Origin: Catenulispora sp. EB89
GTDB taxonomy: Bacteria > Actinomycetota > Actinomycetes > Streptomycetales > Catenulisporaceae
Length of the DNA: 64,000 nucleotides
Assembly (NCBI RefSeq): GCF_041261445.1
Contig: NZ_JBGCCU010000018.1
Span: 181,294-245,293 of the forward strand
Reading direction: 5' to 3'
Below, piece by piece: positions 17,036 to 25,793 of the stretch. The translations under genes were made by a program, and so were the position numbers. Each line of letters begins with the position of its first letter. The first letter of the stretch is position 1. The notes beneath the pieces were generated by a model that did no database searches, was not told where the DNA came from, and worked only from the letters and a program-made list of their open reading frames with translations.

Positions 17036-18610
17036 TCAGCTGCTCCGGGCCTGGCTGAACACGGCGAGCACTTCGAAGGCGAGCGGGAGCGTCGCGAGGG
17101 CGGCGACGGTCTCGACCAGATCCGCGGCCCGGTCCCGGTACGGATGCGAGCCCGGCTTGTGGTCGGAGGTGGCGGCGGCGATCAGGCCGAGCGCGGCGGT
17201 CGCGGCGCATCCGGCCACGCTCAATCCGCCGACGGTTCCGCCGTGCGCTGTCGCGTAGCGGGCCAGCAGAGCCGCGGCGGCCAGAGCCGGGACGAACAGT
17301 GCGAGCCGCTGCGTACGGCCCGCGAAGGACCGGGACCGCAGGACCGTGACGAGCGCTGCGCAGGCGACGAGCGCAAGTGCGCAGTACACGGAAAGGCTGT
17401 CGCCGGACCGTGGCGTGGTGAGTTGGGCGAACGCCCCGATGTCCGCGATGCCGACGCTCACGAGCAGCGCCGACAACGCGGAGTCGGCGACCGTGCTCTG
17501 CCGGCGGACCCGCTGCCCGTCGACGCGCTCGTCGTCGCGGCGCATGTGCTCGGCGTCCCCGGGGACCCCGAGCGGCGACAAGCCGGCCAGCCGCAGCGCC
17601 GCCGCCGGTGCCAGGGCCGCGAGCAGCAAACCCAGACACACCACAGCCGCCGACGCACCGGCCCGGCCGCCGGTCGGCCACCAGCCGGCGATCCCGCCGC
17701 CGAGCGCCAGGAGGAATGCCAGGACGCCGGCGCCGACGAACACCGGCGCGGTCGAGGTGCGGTTCGGGCTTGCCGCAGCCGATCCGGCCAGGGCCGCCGC
17801 GATCACCATCGCCGCGCCGCCGGTCAGGACTTGCTGTGCTCCGAAGTGACTCAGGGTTCTGGTACCGGCTGATCCCGCGGCCCCGGCGACCGCCGCGAAC
17901 GGCAGCGCGCAGCAGCCGATCACCGCACCGCCGACCGCGTCGCGCAACCCGCGTGCCAGGTAGGCCGCGCATCCGATGAGCAGAACCGAGATCGCCGCGG
18001 CGACCGCGCTCACGACCGGCCACGAGGTGCCTGCGGACGCCGATGCGGCAGTGCCCTGCGGCAGTGCCCGGCCCCGTGTGCCGCTCGAACCGCTCGCTGC
18101 CAGAGCCGCCGCCCCGATCATGAGTACCGTGCACGCCGCGGCGAGGCACGCCGTCCGGCTGTCGGCACGTCGCCAGCGATTCGTCCGGTCCCGGGTCGCC
18201 GTCGCCGCGGCGTCCGCCACGTCGTCGAACACCGAGGGCGGCAGCGCGTCGCCGACGGGACGGACATGCAGGACGTCTCCGTCGAGCACACCCAGCGCGG
18301 CCAGGCTCTTGCCGGGATCCAGCGGCGCGCCGCCGAGGCGTTGCAGGACCCAGATGGCGCCCGGCCGTACCCCGGTCCGGGAATCGGTGGTGCCGCCACG
18401 GCGCGACGCGGTTCCGGCCGTCTCCGCCGCCCGGGCCGTGCCGGCCGCGCTGGCCGCCCCGGCCGCGCCGGGCACGTGTCGCAGCAGATCGGGCAGCAGG
18501 TCGGCCAGCGGCGGCGCCGCCGGGGCCGCGACCTCGACCCGGCCGCTGGGAGTGAGCAGTGTCAGCCGGCACAGCTCGTCATCGGTGTTCACGATAGGCA
18601 TGGTGAGCAT
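17036..18610 (-). CDS. eccD: Type VII secretion membrane channel protein EccD
   Basis: This is a 524-residue protein. I chose the ATG at 18610 because a GGGAGA ribosome binding site lies 5 bases upstream and because it leaves a 145-base promoter gap to the divergent kinase. A longer frame to 18757 would run into the kinase. The first 90 residues are ubiquitin-like (DELCRLTLLTPSGRVEV, then SLAALGVLDGDVLHVRP). About eleven hydrophobic helices follow. This is the EccD layout: a cytoplasmic ubiquitin-like domain that contacts EccC, and a multi-span membrane part that dimerises around the ESX pore. It is the first gene of the minus-strand ecc operon. Confidence 0.93.
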   Translation of the reverse strand: MLTMPIVNTDDELCRLTLLTPSGRVEVAAPAAPPLADLLPDLLRHVPGAAGAASAAGTARAAETAGTASRRGGTTDSRTGVRPGAIWVLQRLGGAPLDPGKSLAALGVLDGDVLHVRPVGDALPPSVFDDVADAAATATRDRTNRWRRADSRTACLAAACTVLMIGAAALAASGSSGTRGRALPQGTAASASAGTSWPVVSAVAAAISVLLIGCAAYLARGLRDAVGGAVIGCCALPFAAVAGAAGSAGTRTLSHFGAQQVLTGGAAMVIAAALAGSAAASPNRTSTAPVFVGAGVLAFLLALGGGIAGWWPTGGRAGASAAVVCLGLLLAALAPAAALRLAGLSPLGVPGDAEHMRRDDERVDGQRVRRQSTVADSALSALLVSVGIADIGAFAQLTTPRSGDSLSVYCALALVACAALVTVLRSRSFAGRTQRLALFVPALAAAALLARYATAHGGTVGGLSVAGCAATAALGLIAAATSDHKPGSHPYRDRAADLVETVAALATLPLAFEVLAVFSQARSS

Positions 18611-18755
18611 CGAGTCTCCCGGGCGCGCCGCCGGCCGGCCCAGAGACTTCCGGGCAGTCTCCGCGGCGGTGTGCGGGAGACGATCGGGCACAGTTGCGCC
18701 CGCCCCGGCTGATCCGGTCCTTGGCAGCCGTTCCGCCCTGTCACCATCGGAGACC
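18611..18755. promoter_or_regulatory. Divergent promoter region, eccD operon / Ser-Thr kinase
   Basis: This 145-base gap separates the divergent starts of eccD (minus) and the kinase (plus). It must hold the promoters for both transcripts. The kinase ATG is preceded by CGGAGA and eccD by GGGAGA. I see no clear operator palindrome. Confidence 0.5.
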
Positions 18756-20768
18756 ATGTGGGGAACCGGAACTGTGCTTGCCGGACGCTACCGGCTCGTC
18801 AGCCGCATCAGCGGCGGCTCGATGGGCGACGTGTGGCGTGCCGAGGACGTCGTGCTGGCGCGAGAGGTCGCGGTGAAGCTGTTGTTGCCCGCGCTGGTCG
18901 GAGCGCGCGGGTTCGCGCAGCGGTTCCGCACCGAGGCGCGGGTGATGGCCGCCATCCGGCACCCCGGAGTGCTCAAGGTCTACGACTACGGCGAGGCCGC
19001 GCCGCCGTCCGGGGAACACCCGGACGGGCTCCCGGCCTACCTGGTGATGGAACTCCTCGAAGGCCGCGACCTCGCGAGCCTGATCGAGGAACAGGGCGCG
19101 CTGCCGTTGGCGACCGCGCTGGACTACACGGCGCAGGCCGCTGCGGCGTTGCAAGCCGCGCACGAGCGCGGGATCGTGCACCGGGACGTCAAGCCGTCGA
19201 ACCTGATCGTGCGCTCCGAAGGCGGGATCGCGCTGGGCGACTTCGGGATCGCCCGCGAGGGCGAGGGCAGCGGCCTCACCGCCACCGACACGGTGCTCGG
19301 GACGGCGCCGTACCTGGCGCCCGAGCAGATATCGCAGGGCGCTGTCACCCCGTTGTCCGACCTGTACTCCCTCGGCGTCGTGGCCTACCAGTGTCTGACC
19401 GGGGAGCTGCCGTTCGACCGGGGATCCTCGGCCGCCATCCTCTACGCGCACGTCCACGAGCCTCCGCCGCCCTTGCCGGACTCGATTCCGGCCGACGTGC
19501 GGGAGCTGGTCGGGCGCGCGCTGGCGAAGGATCCGGCGCGGCGCTGGGCGGACGCGGGGGAGATGGCGCGGGCCGCCCGGGCATGCGCCGACGCGGCAGC
19601 TGCGGCGGCCTCCACCGCGCTGTCTGGGTCTGTTGATGGTGATTCTGATGCTGACGAAGAGTCCGAGGAACCCGAAGAACCCGAGGGGTACGTCGCGTGG
19701 ACGTCGGCTTATCGGCGCGAGGTGCCCGAGACACCGGCCGTCGAGCAGGACCCGAGTGCTGATCCGCGGGGCTCGCAGGACGACGACGAAGAATCGCCGC
19801 GTGAATCCGAAGCGGCCGCGAAGCAGCCTTCGACCCCGCGCCCCGACCGGTCGACCCGCCGCCCCGCGCCGGTGTTCGCGGTCGTGGCCGCGGTCGTGGC
19901 GATCGCCGTGGCGGTCGCGGTGAGTGTCGGCACTGGTGGATCCAAGGCCAAGGGCACCACCACCGTCGCCGACGCCGGCGTGACGACTTCGGCCGCCACC
20001 TCCTCGGGCGTGCTCGTCTCCGACGGCTCGCTCCCGTCTCCGGCCGCCACGCCCGGCCGGACCTCCGCGTCCGGCTCGGCGGGCCCGTCGAGCTCCGGCA
20101 CTCCCGCCGGCGTCCCCAGCGGTCCACAACCGACCGGCACCGCCTCCGGGAAGACCGCGCCGACGAACCCTCCGTCCTCCTCCCGGCGCGCCGCTCCCAG
20201 CGGATCACGGCCGTCGGGGCCCACGGCCGGTTCCACTTCCACCAGTACCGGAGCCCCGCCGCCCCCGACCGGCAACCCGCCGGCGTCCAACTCCTCGCCG
20301 CCGGGTACGCCGGCGACGAGCAACGCGCCGGCGACGCTGCCGTCGCACCCGGCCCACATGATGACCAACGTCGGCGACGGCCTGTCCGTGGACGTGACCG
20401 GCGAGGACGCCGGCGACGGCAGCAAGATCGTCGCGTGGGACCAGCACACCACCAACAGCGGCCAGTACTGGCAGGTGCAGCAGTACCGGGGGCCCAACGG
20501 CAGCCAGGCGTGGGCGTTCTTGACCTACCTGAACACCTACCAGGTCATGACCATGGACCCGTCCTCACACGGCGTGATCATGCAGCACTGCGGCAGCCCT
20601 TGCGCGAACAACCAGGTGTGGTGGTACGCCGCGTCGAGCATCAACGGCGCCGTCTACATCCACAACGGCTACTTCGACGCCTGTCTGACCGACAACGGCC
20701 GCGACGCGCAGCTCACCGTCGAACCCTGCACCACCGGGAACCGGGCACAGCTCTGGGAGACACCCTGA
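18756..20768 (+). CDS. Membrane-anchored Ser/Thr protein kinase with ricin-like C-terminal domain
   Basis: This 670-residue Hanks-type kinase starts at the ATG at 18756 (CGGAGA upstream). The kinase domain spans about residues 11-270: glycine loop ISGGSMGDV, K41 in VAVKLL, catalytic D144 in VHRDVKPSN, D162 in DFG, and TAPYLAPEQ in the activation segment. An acidic juxtamembrane stretch (EESEEPEEPEG) precedes one membrane helix near residues 370-390. A Ser/Thr/Pro-rich linker leads to a C-terminal beta-trefoil-like domain with QYWQVQ and QLWETP (QxW motifs, ricin B type). The outside domain may sense carbohydrate. Its position divergent from eccD suggests it phosphorylates ESX components or a regulator, but that is inference. 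Confidence 0.9.
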   Translation: MWGTGTVLAGRYRLVSRISGGSMGDVWRAEDVVLAREVAVKLLLPALVGARGFAQRFRTEARVMAAIRHPGVLKVYDYGEAAPPSGEHPDGLPAYLVMELLEGRDLASLIEEQGALPLATALDYTAQAAAALQAAHERGIVHRDVKPSNLIVRSEGGIALGDFGIAREGEGSGLTATDTVLGTAPYLAPEQISQGAVTPLSDLYSLGVVAYQCLTGELPFDRGSSAAILYAHVHEPPPPLPDSIPADVRELVGRALAKDPARRWADAGEMARAARACADAAAAAASTALSGSVDGDSDADEESEEPEEPEGYVAWTSAYRREVPETPAVEQDPSADPRGSQDDDEESPRESEAAAKQPSTPRPDRSTRRPAPVFAVVAAVVAIAVAVAVSVGTGGSKAKGTTTVADAGVTTSAATSSGVLVSDGSLPSPAATPGRTSASGSAGPSSSGTPAGVPSGPQPTGTASGKTAPTNPPSSSRRAAPSGSRPSGPTAGSTSTSTGAPPPPTGNPPASNSSPPGTPATSNAPATLPSHPAHMMTNVGDGLSVDVTGEDAGDGSKIVAWDQHTTNSGQYWQVQQYRGPNGSQAWAFLTYLNTYQVMTMDPSSHGVIMQHCGSPCANNQVWWYAASSINGAVYIHNGYFDACLTDNGRDAQLTVEPCTTGNRAQLWETP

Positions 20769-20843
20769 CGCTGTCCTGACCGCGGCCGCCGCGGCCGGCC
20801 GGCCGACCGGCAGATCGTCCGTGATTGGTTAAGATCATCGGCT

Positions 20844-23711
20844 ATGAGTGGCGGGGAACTGATCATCGACGATTCGCTGCGTTTCGCCCTTCTGGGGCCG
20901 CTCCGGGGGTGGCATCGGGGAAGGCCGCTCGAACTGGGAGCGCGAGGCCAGCAAATGGTGCTCGCCTCGCTGTTGCTCGACCTGGGCGACGCGGTGCCGG
21001 TGGCCGATCTGGTCGGCGCGCTGTGGGGACCGGAGCCGCCGCGGAACGCCTTGGGCACCGTACGCACCTATATATCCCGCTTGCGCAAGGTCATCGTCGC
21101 GGCGACGGACAGCGATCCGATCCGCACCGTCGGCGACACGTATCTGGTGGACGCGTCCGCGTGCTCGACCGATGTGCAGGACGTTCACAGGACGATGCGG
21201 CGCGTCCGGCAGGCGCGCGCGGCCGGCGAGCCGGCCGAGGCGGAGGACCTGTGTCGCCGGGCGCTCGCGCTGTGGCACGGAACGCCGCTGCTCGGCCTGC
21301 CCGGCTCGGTGTTCGCCGCGCAGCGGGCACGGTTGGCCGAGCTGCGGGTGGCGCTGGCCTCGGAACACAGCGACGCGCTGTTGGCCCTGGGCCGACACGC
21401 CGAGGCGGTCCTGGAGCTGAAGCCGCTGGTGGCCGAGTTTCCCCTGCACGAGGCGCTGCGCGGGTCCTTCATGCTCGCGTTGCACGGCAGCGGTCACAGC
21501 GCCGAAGCCCTGGCCGGCTTCGAAGACCTCCTCCAGCGTTTGGACGACGGGCTCGGTCTGGTCCCCGGCCCGGAGATCCAGGCGATCCACGATCGGATCC
21601 GAGAGCAGACCGTCAGCAGGGCCCACGGCGATGTTCTGGCCGCTACAGCCGCTACAGCCGCTACAGCCGGTTCGACGTCGGCGGCCCATGGCCCGGATGT
21701 GCCGGCGCAACTACCCGCCGCGCTTCCCGACTTCACAGGCCGGGTCAGCCAGGCTGCCGAGCTGCGGGCGGCGCTGCTGGCCGACTCCGGGGCCGCGTTG
21801 CCCGTCGCGGCGTTGGCCGGCATGGGCGGCGTCGGCAAGACCACGCTGGCCCTGTACGTCGCGCACTCGGTCTCGGACCGTTTCTCCGATGGCCGGCTGT
21901 ACGCGGATCTGCGCGGCGCCGACGGCGTACCGGCCGATCCGCAGGCGGTGCTGCGGGGGTTCCTGACCGCGCTCGGTGTGGCCTCGGAGGACGTCCCGGA
22001 CGGACTGCCCGAACGCTCCGCGTTGTTCCGCACGCTCACCACCGATCGCAGGATCCTGGTTCTGCTGGACAACGCCGCCGACGCCGCACAGGTCGGCCCG
22101 CTGCTGCCGGGCTCCTCGACGTGCGCCGCGCTCATCACCTGCCGGGCCCGGCTCGTCGGGCTGCCCGCCGTCCACACCGTCGACCTGAAGGTGATGCCTC
22201 CGGCGGAGGCGGGGCAGCTGCTGCGGCGCATCGTGGGTGCCGCCCGCGCCGACGCCGAGCCGGAAGCCCTCGCCCAGCTCGCCGACGCCTGTGGCCATCT
22301 GCCTCTGGCGCTGCGGATCGTCGGTACCCGCCTGGCCACCCGGATGGTCTGGACCCTGGCTGACATGGTGGCCAGACTCGGCGACGAACGCCGCGCGCTC
22401 GCCGCGCTGCGCACCGGTGACCTGTCCGTCCCGGCGTGTTTTGCGATCGGGTACCAACAGCTGGGGACCGAGACGGCTCGGGCTTTCCGGCTGCTGGCCG
22501 CCCTGGACCTGCCCGAACTGAGCGCGGAGTTCGCCGCCGCCGCACTCGGCCTGGCCGAGCTGCCGGCCGAGGACGTGCTGGAGGCGCTGGTCGACGCGGC
22601 TCTTCTGGAGACGCCGAGGCCCGGCCGCTATCGGTACCACGACCTGGTGCGGGTCTACGCGCGCTCGGTGGCCGCCGGCGATCCGGACGGTGTGTCCGCG
22701 GCTCTCACCGGCGTCCTGGACCACGGATACGCGAGCGGCCATGTCCAACGCCGACTCGGTGATCCCGACAGCAAGTTCCTGGACGCTTTTCCCGCGCCGC
22801 GCGCCGCCGGCACGGACTTCGCCGATTTCGGGGAGGCCCGGCGCTGGATGGCCGAGGAAGTACGAGGTCTGACCCTCCTGGCGCGGCAAGCCGGCGGCGG
22901 GACCGACGACCAGTTGCGGACCGCCGTGCTGGTGATGGCCGTGCTGGACCACGGTGAGGAAGCCGGGGACTTGCTTTCGCTGGAAGTGGACGTCATCGGC
23001 GGCCTGCGTCGGGAAGCCGCTGCGCGCGGCGACGAGCGGACCGGCCGCATCGCGGGGATGCTCCACGTCCACAACCGATACATCGCCCGCGATCTTCCTG
23101 AGGCGCTGGACGCCAGCCTTCCGCTGATCGAGCAGTGCCGGGCGGCCGGCGAGGACGTCCTCGTGGGCTGGCTCGCCCACATCGCCGGAACCAGTGCGCA
23201 CCATCTCGGGCGGCGCGACGTGGCCGAGGCCATGCTGCGCCTGTGCCGCGACACCGGGATCGCCCTGGACGACACCAGCCTGGTCAGCACGGCCACCAAG
23301 TGGCTGATCTTCACCACCGCGATGAGCCCCGGCGGCGAGATCACCGCCGAGACGCTGCGGCTCGCGCAGAGCGCGTTCGACCTCGACCAGCGCGCGGGCA
23401 ACCGTCTCAACCTCATGGGCGCCTGGCACATGCTTGCCCGCGTCCACGACGCCCTCGCAGACGTGGCCGAGGCCGATCACGCCTACCGCCGGACGATCGA
23501 GCTGACCGTCGAGTTCGGGCACCGGGAACGTGAGGTCGTGGCACGGCGCGAGCTGGCGGCCCAGCTGCACCGCCTCGAACGTCGCGAGGAAGCCGTCGAG
23601 CAGATACAGCGGGCCCTGGCTGTCGCCGAGGACGCGCATCTGGCGAGCGAGGAGTCCCGGCTACGCGAAATGCTCGACGAGGTTCTGGCCGCTCAGATCG
23701 CTGCCGACTGA
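20844..23711 (+). CDS. SARP-family transcriptional regulator with NB-ARC and TPR domains (AfsR type)
   Basis: This 955-residue protein has an N-terminal OmpR-like winged helix (about 12-100; LRFALLGPLRGW, TVRTYISRLRKV) and a bacterial transcriptional activation domain (about 105-255). After a short ATA-repeat linker comes an NB-ARC ATPase with Walker A GMGGVGKTTLAL (near 325) and RILVLLDNAADAAQV. The C-terminal helical region is TPR-like. Large SARPs of this kind activate antibiotic clusters in actinomycetes. It faces the minus-strand FAD oxidase gene, and their ends overlap by 19 bases. I infer it controls the neighbouring ligase cluster together with the second SARP at 29.6-32.6 kb. Confidence 0.92.
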   Translation: MSGGELIIDDSLRFALLGPLRGWHRGRPLELGARGQQMVLASLLLDLGDAVPVADLVGALWGPEPPRNALGTVRTYISRLRKVIVAATDSDPIRTVGDTYLVDASACSTDVQDVHRTMRRVRQARAAGEPAEAEDLCRRALALWHGTPLLGLPGSVFAAQRARLAELRVALASEHSDALLALGRHAEAVLELKPLVAEFPLHEALRGSFMLALHGSGHSAEALAGFEDLLQRLDDGLGLVPGPEIQAIHDRIREQTVSRAHGDVLAATAATAATAGSTSAAHGPDVPAQLPAALPDFTGRVSQAAELRAALLADSGAALPVAALAGMGGVGKTTLALYVAHSVSDRFSDGRLYADLRGADGVPADPQAVLRGFLTALGVASEDVPDGLPERSALFRTLTTDRRILVLLDNAADAAQVGPLLPGSSTCAALITCRARLVGLPAVHTVDLKVMPPAEAGQLLRRIVGAARADAEPEALAQLADACGHLPLALRIVGTRLATRMVWTLADMVARLGDERRALAALRTGDLSVPACFAIGYQQLGTETARAFRLLAALDLPELSAEFAAAALGLAELPAEDVLEALVDAALLETPRPGRYRYHDLVRVYARSVAAGDPDGVSAALTGVLDHGYASGHVQRRLGDPDSKFLDAFPAPRAAGTDFADFGEARRWMAEEVRGLTLLARQAGGGTDDQLRTAVLVMAVLDHGEEAGDLLSLEVDVIGGLRREAAARGDERTGRIAGMLHVHNRYIARDLPEALDASLPLIEQCRAAGEDVLVGWLAHIAGTSAHHLGRRDVAEAMLRLCRDTGIALDDTSLVSTATKWLIFTTAMSPGGEITAETLRLAQSAFDLDQRAGNRLNLMGAWHMLARVHDALADVAEADHAYRRTIELTVEFGHREREVVARRELAAQLHRLERREEAVEQIQRALAVAEDAHLASEESRLREMLDEVLAAQIAAD
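21642..21668 (+). repeat. Three perfect 9-bp repeats in the SARP linker
   Basis: GCTACAGCC occurs three times in perfect tandem. It encodes an Ala-Thr-rich linker between the activation domain and the NB-ARC domain. The copy number may vary between strains. Confidence 0.9.
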
Positions 23712-25081
23712 TCGGCATCGGTGCCGCCGGCGTTCGCCCACGCCGGGATGTTGTGATTGATCCGGAAGACGTTCCCGGGGTCGAAGGCGCGCTTGACCGT
23801 GACGAGCCGAGCGAAGTCGTCTTCTTCGTAGGCCGTGCGCACCGCGTCGGGTGCGGTGTCGGCGGTGCCGAGGAAGTTCGGGAGCGTTCCGCCGGTGAGC
23901 GAAGGCTTCAGGACGGCCAGCGAGGCGTCCAACCGGGCCCGGACGGCCGGGACCGCTTCGCGTTCCGGCGCCACGCCGAAGGCGATCACCGCGTCGGAAG
24001 CGGTGCGGTGGCCGATGGCACCGCCGGTGGCGGGCCGGCGCTCCAAGGCACCTCCGAGCCGGCGGATCTGGAGGGCGAACGGCGGCTCCAGGGCATCCGG
24101 ACCGGCCACGGTCAGCACCCGCTCGACCGCGCTGTCGTCGAGGTCTGCGATCAGGCCGCTGGCATCGACGTAGGCGGCGGGCTCGGTCGGGTCCGCGTAG
24201 ACCTCACCGATTCGCGCGTAGGGAAGTTCAGCGACGGTGTCCACGGTGGGCCCCATATCGCGCAGTGGCCGAAGCGCGGCCGCACCCGTTTCCGGATCGC
24301 CGTTCCACACCACGACGACGTTGAACAGGTACTGTCCCCGCTTCTCGGGCGGCATCTTCTCGTTGTCGGGGAACCGCACGAAGGACACGGTGGAGTTCAT
24401 CGCCTCCGGCATCTGGCGCGACCAGTCGTGCCAGGCCCGGAACACCGTCGCCGATACCGCACCGGGGAACACCAGGCGTCCGGCGTAGACACTCGTGATC
24501 GGGAACAGATCGATCTCCATGGCGGTGACCACACCGAGGTTGCTTTTGCCGCCGCGTACCGCCCAGAACAGGTCGGGTTCGTTTTCCGGCGTCACGCGCC
24601 GCCGGACGCCGTCGGCGGTGATCAGGTCGAAGGCGCGGACGTGATCGGCGGCGTACCCGAACGTGCGGGCCAGCACCGGCAAGCCGCCGCCGACGTGGTA
24701 GCCGACCGCGCCGACGTCCGGCGCGGTCCCGCACAACGGCGCGAGGCCGAAGTCCGCGGCGGCGGCGATGACGTCCCGCCACCGTGTTCCGCCCTCGAAC
24801 CAGGCCGTGCGCCGTCCGGGGTCGATCCGTACCCCGCTCATCCGCCGCATGGTGAGGAGCACGGCGTCGTCCGCGGGCACGCCGATGCCGTGTCCGGTGG
24901 TCTGGACGGCGACCGGCAGGTTGAGCGAAACGGCCCACCGGACCGCCTCGGCGACCTCGGCACTGTCCCGCGGCAAGACCACCGCCTTCGGATGGTGGGC
25001 CACGCCCAGGTTGTAGACGGAGAGCTCGGCGTCGAATCCGGCGTCACCGGGGTGCAAGATGTGCATGGCGCCAGTGGACAT
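23693..25081 (-). CDS. FAD-binding oxidoreductase (berberine-bridge-enzyme-like)
   Basis: This is a 462-residue protein. The ATG at 25081 (MSTGAMHILHPGD) begins the conserved chain. The PCMH-type FAD domain covers about 30-205: PVAVQTTGHGIG with H64, the usual 8-alpha-histidyl FAD anchor, then GYHVGGGLPVLAR and DHVRAFDLITADG. The position that holds the 6-S-cysteinyl anchor in bicovalent enzymes is Ala (A120 in CGTAPDVG), so FAD is probably bound through one bond only. The C-terminus ends with the BBE-type motif (FDPGNVFRINHNI). These enzymes oxidise alcohols, amines or C-H bonds in natural products. It is transcribed away from the cupin/ligase genes across a short shared promoter and probably tailors their product. 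Confidence 0.88.
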   Translation of the reverse strand: MSTGAMHILHPGDAGFDAELSVYNLGVAHHPKAVVLPRDSAEVAEAVRWAVSLNLPVAVQTTGHGIGVPADDAVLLTMRRMSGVRIDPGRRTAWFEGGTRWRDVIAAAADFGLAPLCGTAPDVGAVGYHVGGGLPVLARTFGYAADHVRAFDLITADGVRRRVTPENEPDLFWAVRGGKSNLGVVTAMEIDLFPITSVYAGRLVFPGAVSATVFRAWHDWSRQMPEAMNSTVSFVRFPDNEKMPPEKRGQYLFNVVVVWNGDPETGAAALRPLRDMGPTVDTVAELPYARIGEVYADPTEPAAYVDASGLIADLDDSAVERVLTVAGPDALEPPFALQIRRLGGALERRPATGGAIGHRTASDAVIAFGVAPEREAVPAVRARLDASLAVLKPSLTGGTLPNFLGTADTAPDAVRTAYEEDDFARLVTVKRAFDPGNVFRINHNIPAWANAGGTDADQSAAI

Positions 25082-25086
25082 CGGGC

Positions 25087-25138
25087 CGATTGACGCGTGA
25101 TCAACCAGATCAATTCCATGCCGACCCGGCGTCAATCG
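25087..25138. promoter_or_regulatory. Inverted repeat in the FAD oxidase / cupin divergent promoter
   Basis: Perfect 10-base arms CGATTGACGC (25087-25096) and GCGTCAATCG (25129-25138) are separated by 32 bases between two divergent starts. The spacing and symmetry suggest a regulator site controlling both genes. The repeat covers the two upstream start candidates of the cupin gene (25097 and 25118), which favours the ATG at 25151. Confidence 0.55.
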
Positions 25139-25150
25139 CCCGCGGAAACC

Positions 25151-25759
25151 ATGGCGCACATGATCCACGGTTCCAATCTCCGCGAGTTTCTGTCCGATCT
25201 CGACCGCTACGCCGCGATCGGCGTCCTGACGCCCCAGCTCACCGCCGACACCCTGCGCAAATACCTGAAGGGCGGCCTGATCGTCCCCGAGGATCTGTGC
25301 GCGGGTGAGACAGGAGGCTACTCGCAGCGGCTGCTCCACGCCTCGCCCTCGCACTCGGTGGTGGTGCTCACCTGGCTGCCCGGACAGCGGACCCCGGTCC
25401 ACGACCACATCGCCTGGTGCGTGTCAGGTGTCGTCGAAGGCGTGGAGGTGGACGAGTCGTTCCGGCTGTGGCGGCCGGCCGGCTCCGGACGCAAGGTCCT
25501 GGCACCGGCCGGCCGTACCACCTTCACACCGGGCCGTGTCCAACTCCTCGTCCCACCGGATGAGGACATCCACCGCGTGTCGAACGGCGGAACCGGCCGC
25601 GCGGTGTCGCTGCACATCTACGGCGCCGACATCTCCGACAACGGCGGCAGCTCGATCAATCGGGTCTTCGGACAGGCTGTGGTCTCGATACCACCTGCCG
25701 GAGCGGCGCTCGTGAGTTGGCGGGACACGCACAGCCGCCGTGAATCAATCCACAGCTGA
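25151..25759 (+). CDS. Cysteine dioxygenase-like cupin
   Basis: This 202-residue cupin runs from the ATG at 25151 (weak GGAAA upstream). GTG 25097 and ATG 25118 are alternatives, but both sit inside the inverted repeat. The iron ligands of cysteine dioxygenase are visible: H84 and H86 in PVHDH, and H141 in EDIHRV. C90 and Y157, the pair that forms the Cys-Tyr crosslink in mammalian CDO, are also present, as is H155 in SLHIY. The family turns cysteine plus O2 into cysteine sulfinate. It overlaps or closely precedes the ATP-grasp gene, so it may supply a sulfinate building block for the ligases. It could instead oxidise a different thiol. Confidence 0.85.
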   Translation: MAHMIHGSNLREFLSDLDRYAAIGVLTPQLTADTLRKYLKGGLIVPEDLCAGETGGYSQRLLHASPSHSVVVLTWLPGQRTPVHDHIAWCVSGVVEGVEVDESFRLWRPAGSGRKVLAPAGRTTFTPGRVQLLVPPDEDIHRVSNGGTGRAVSLHIYGADISDNGGSSINRVFGQAVVSIPPAGAALVSWRDTHSRRESIHS

Positions 25760-25793
25760 TCCGCCGTCTATCGGCCGGCTGTTCCCTGGCGGC

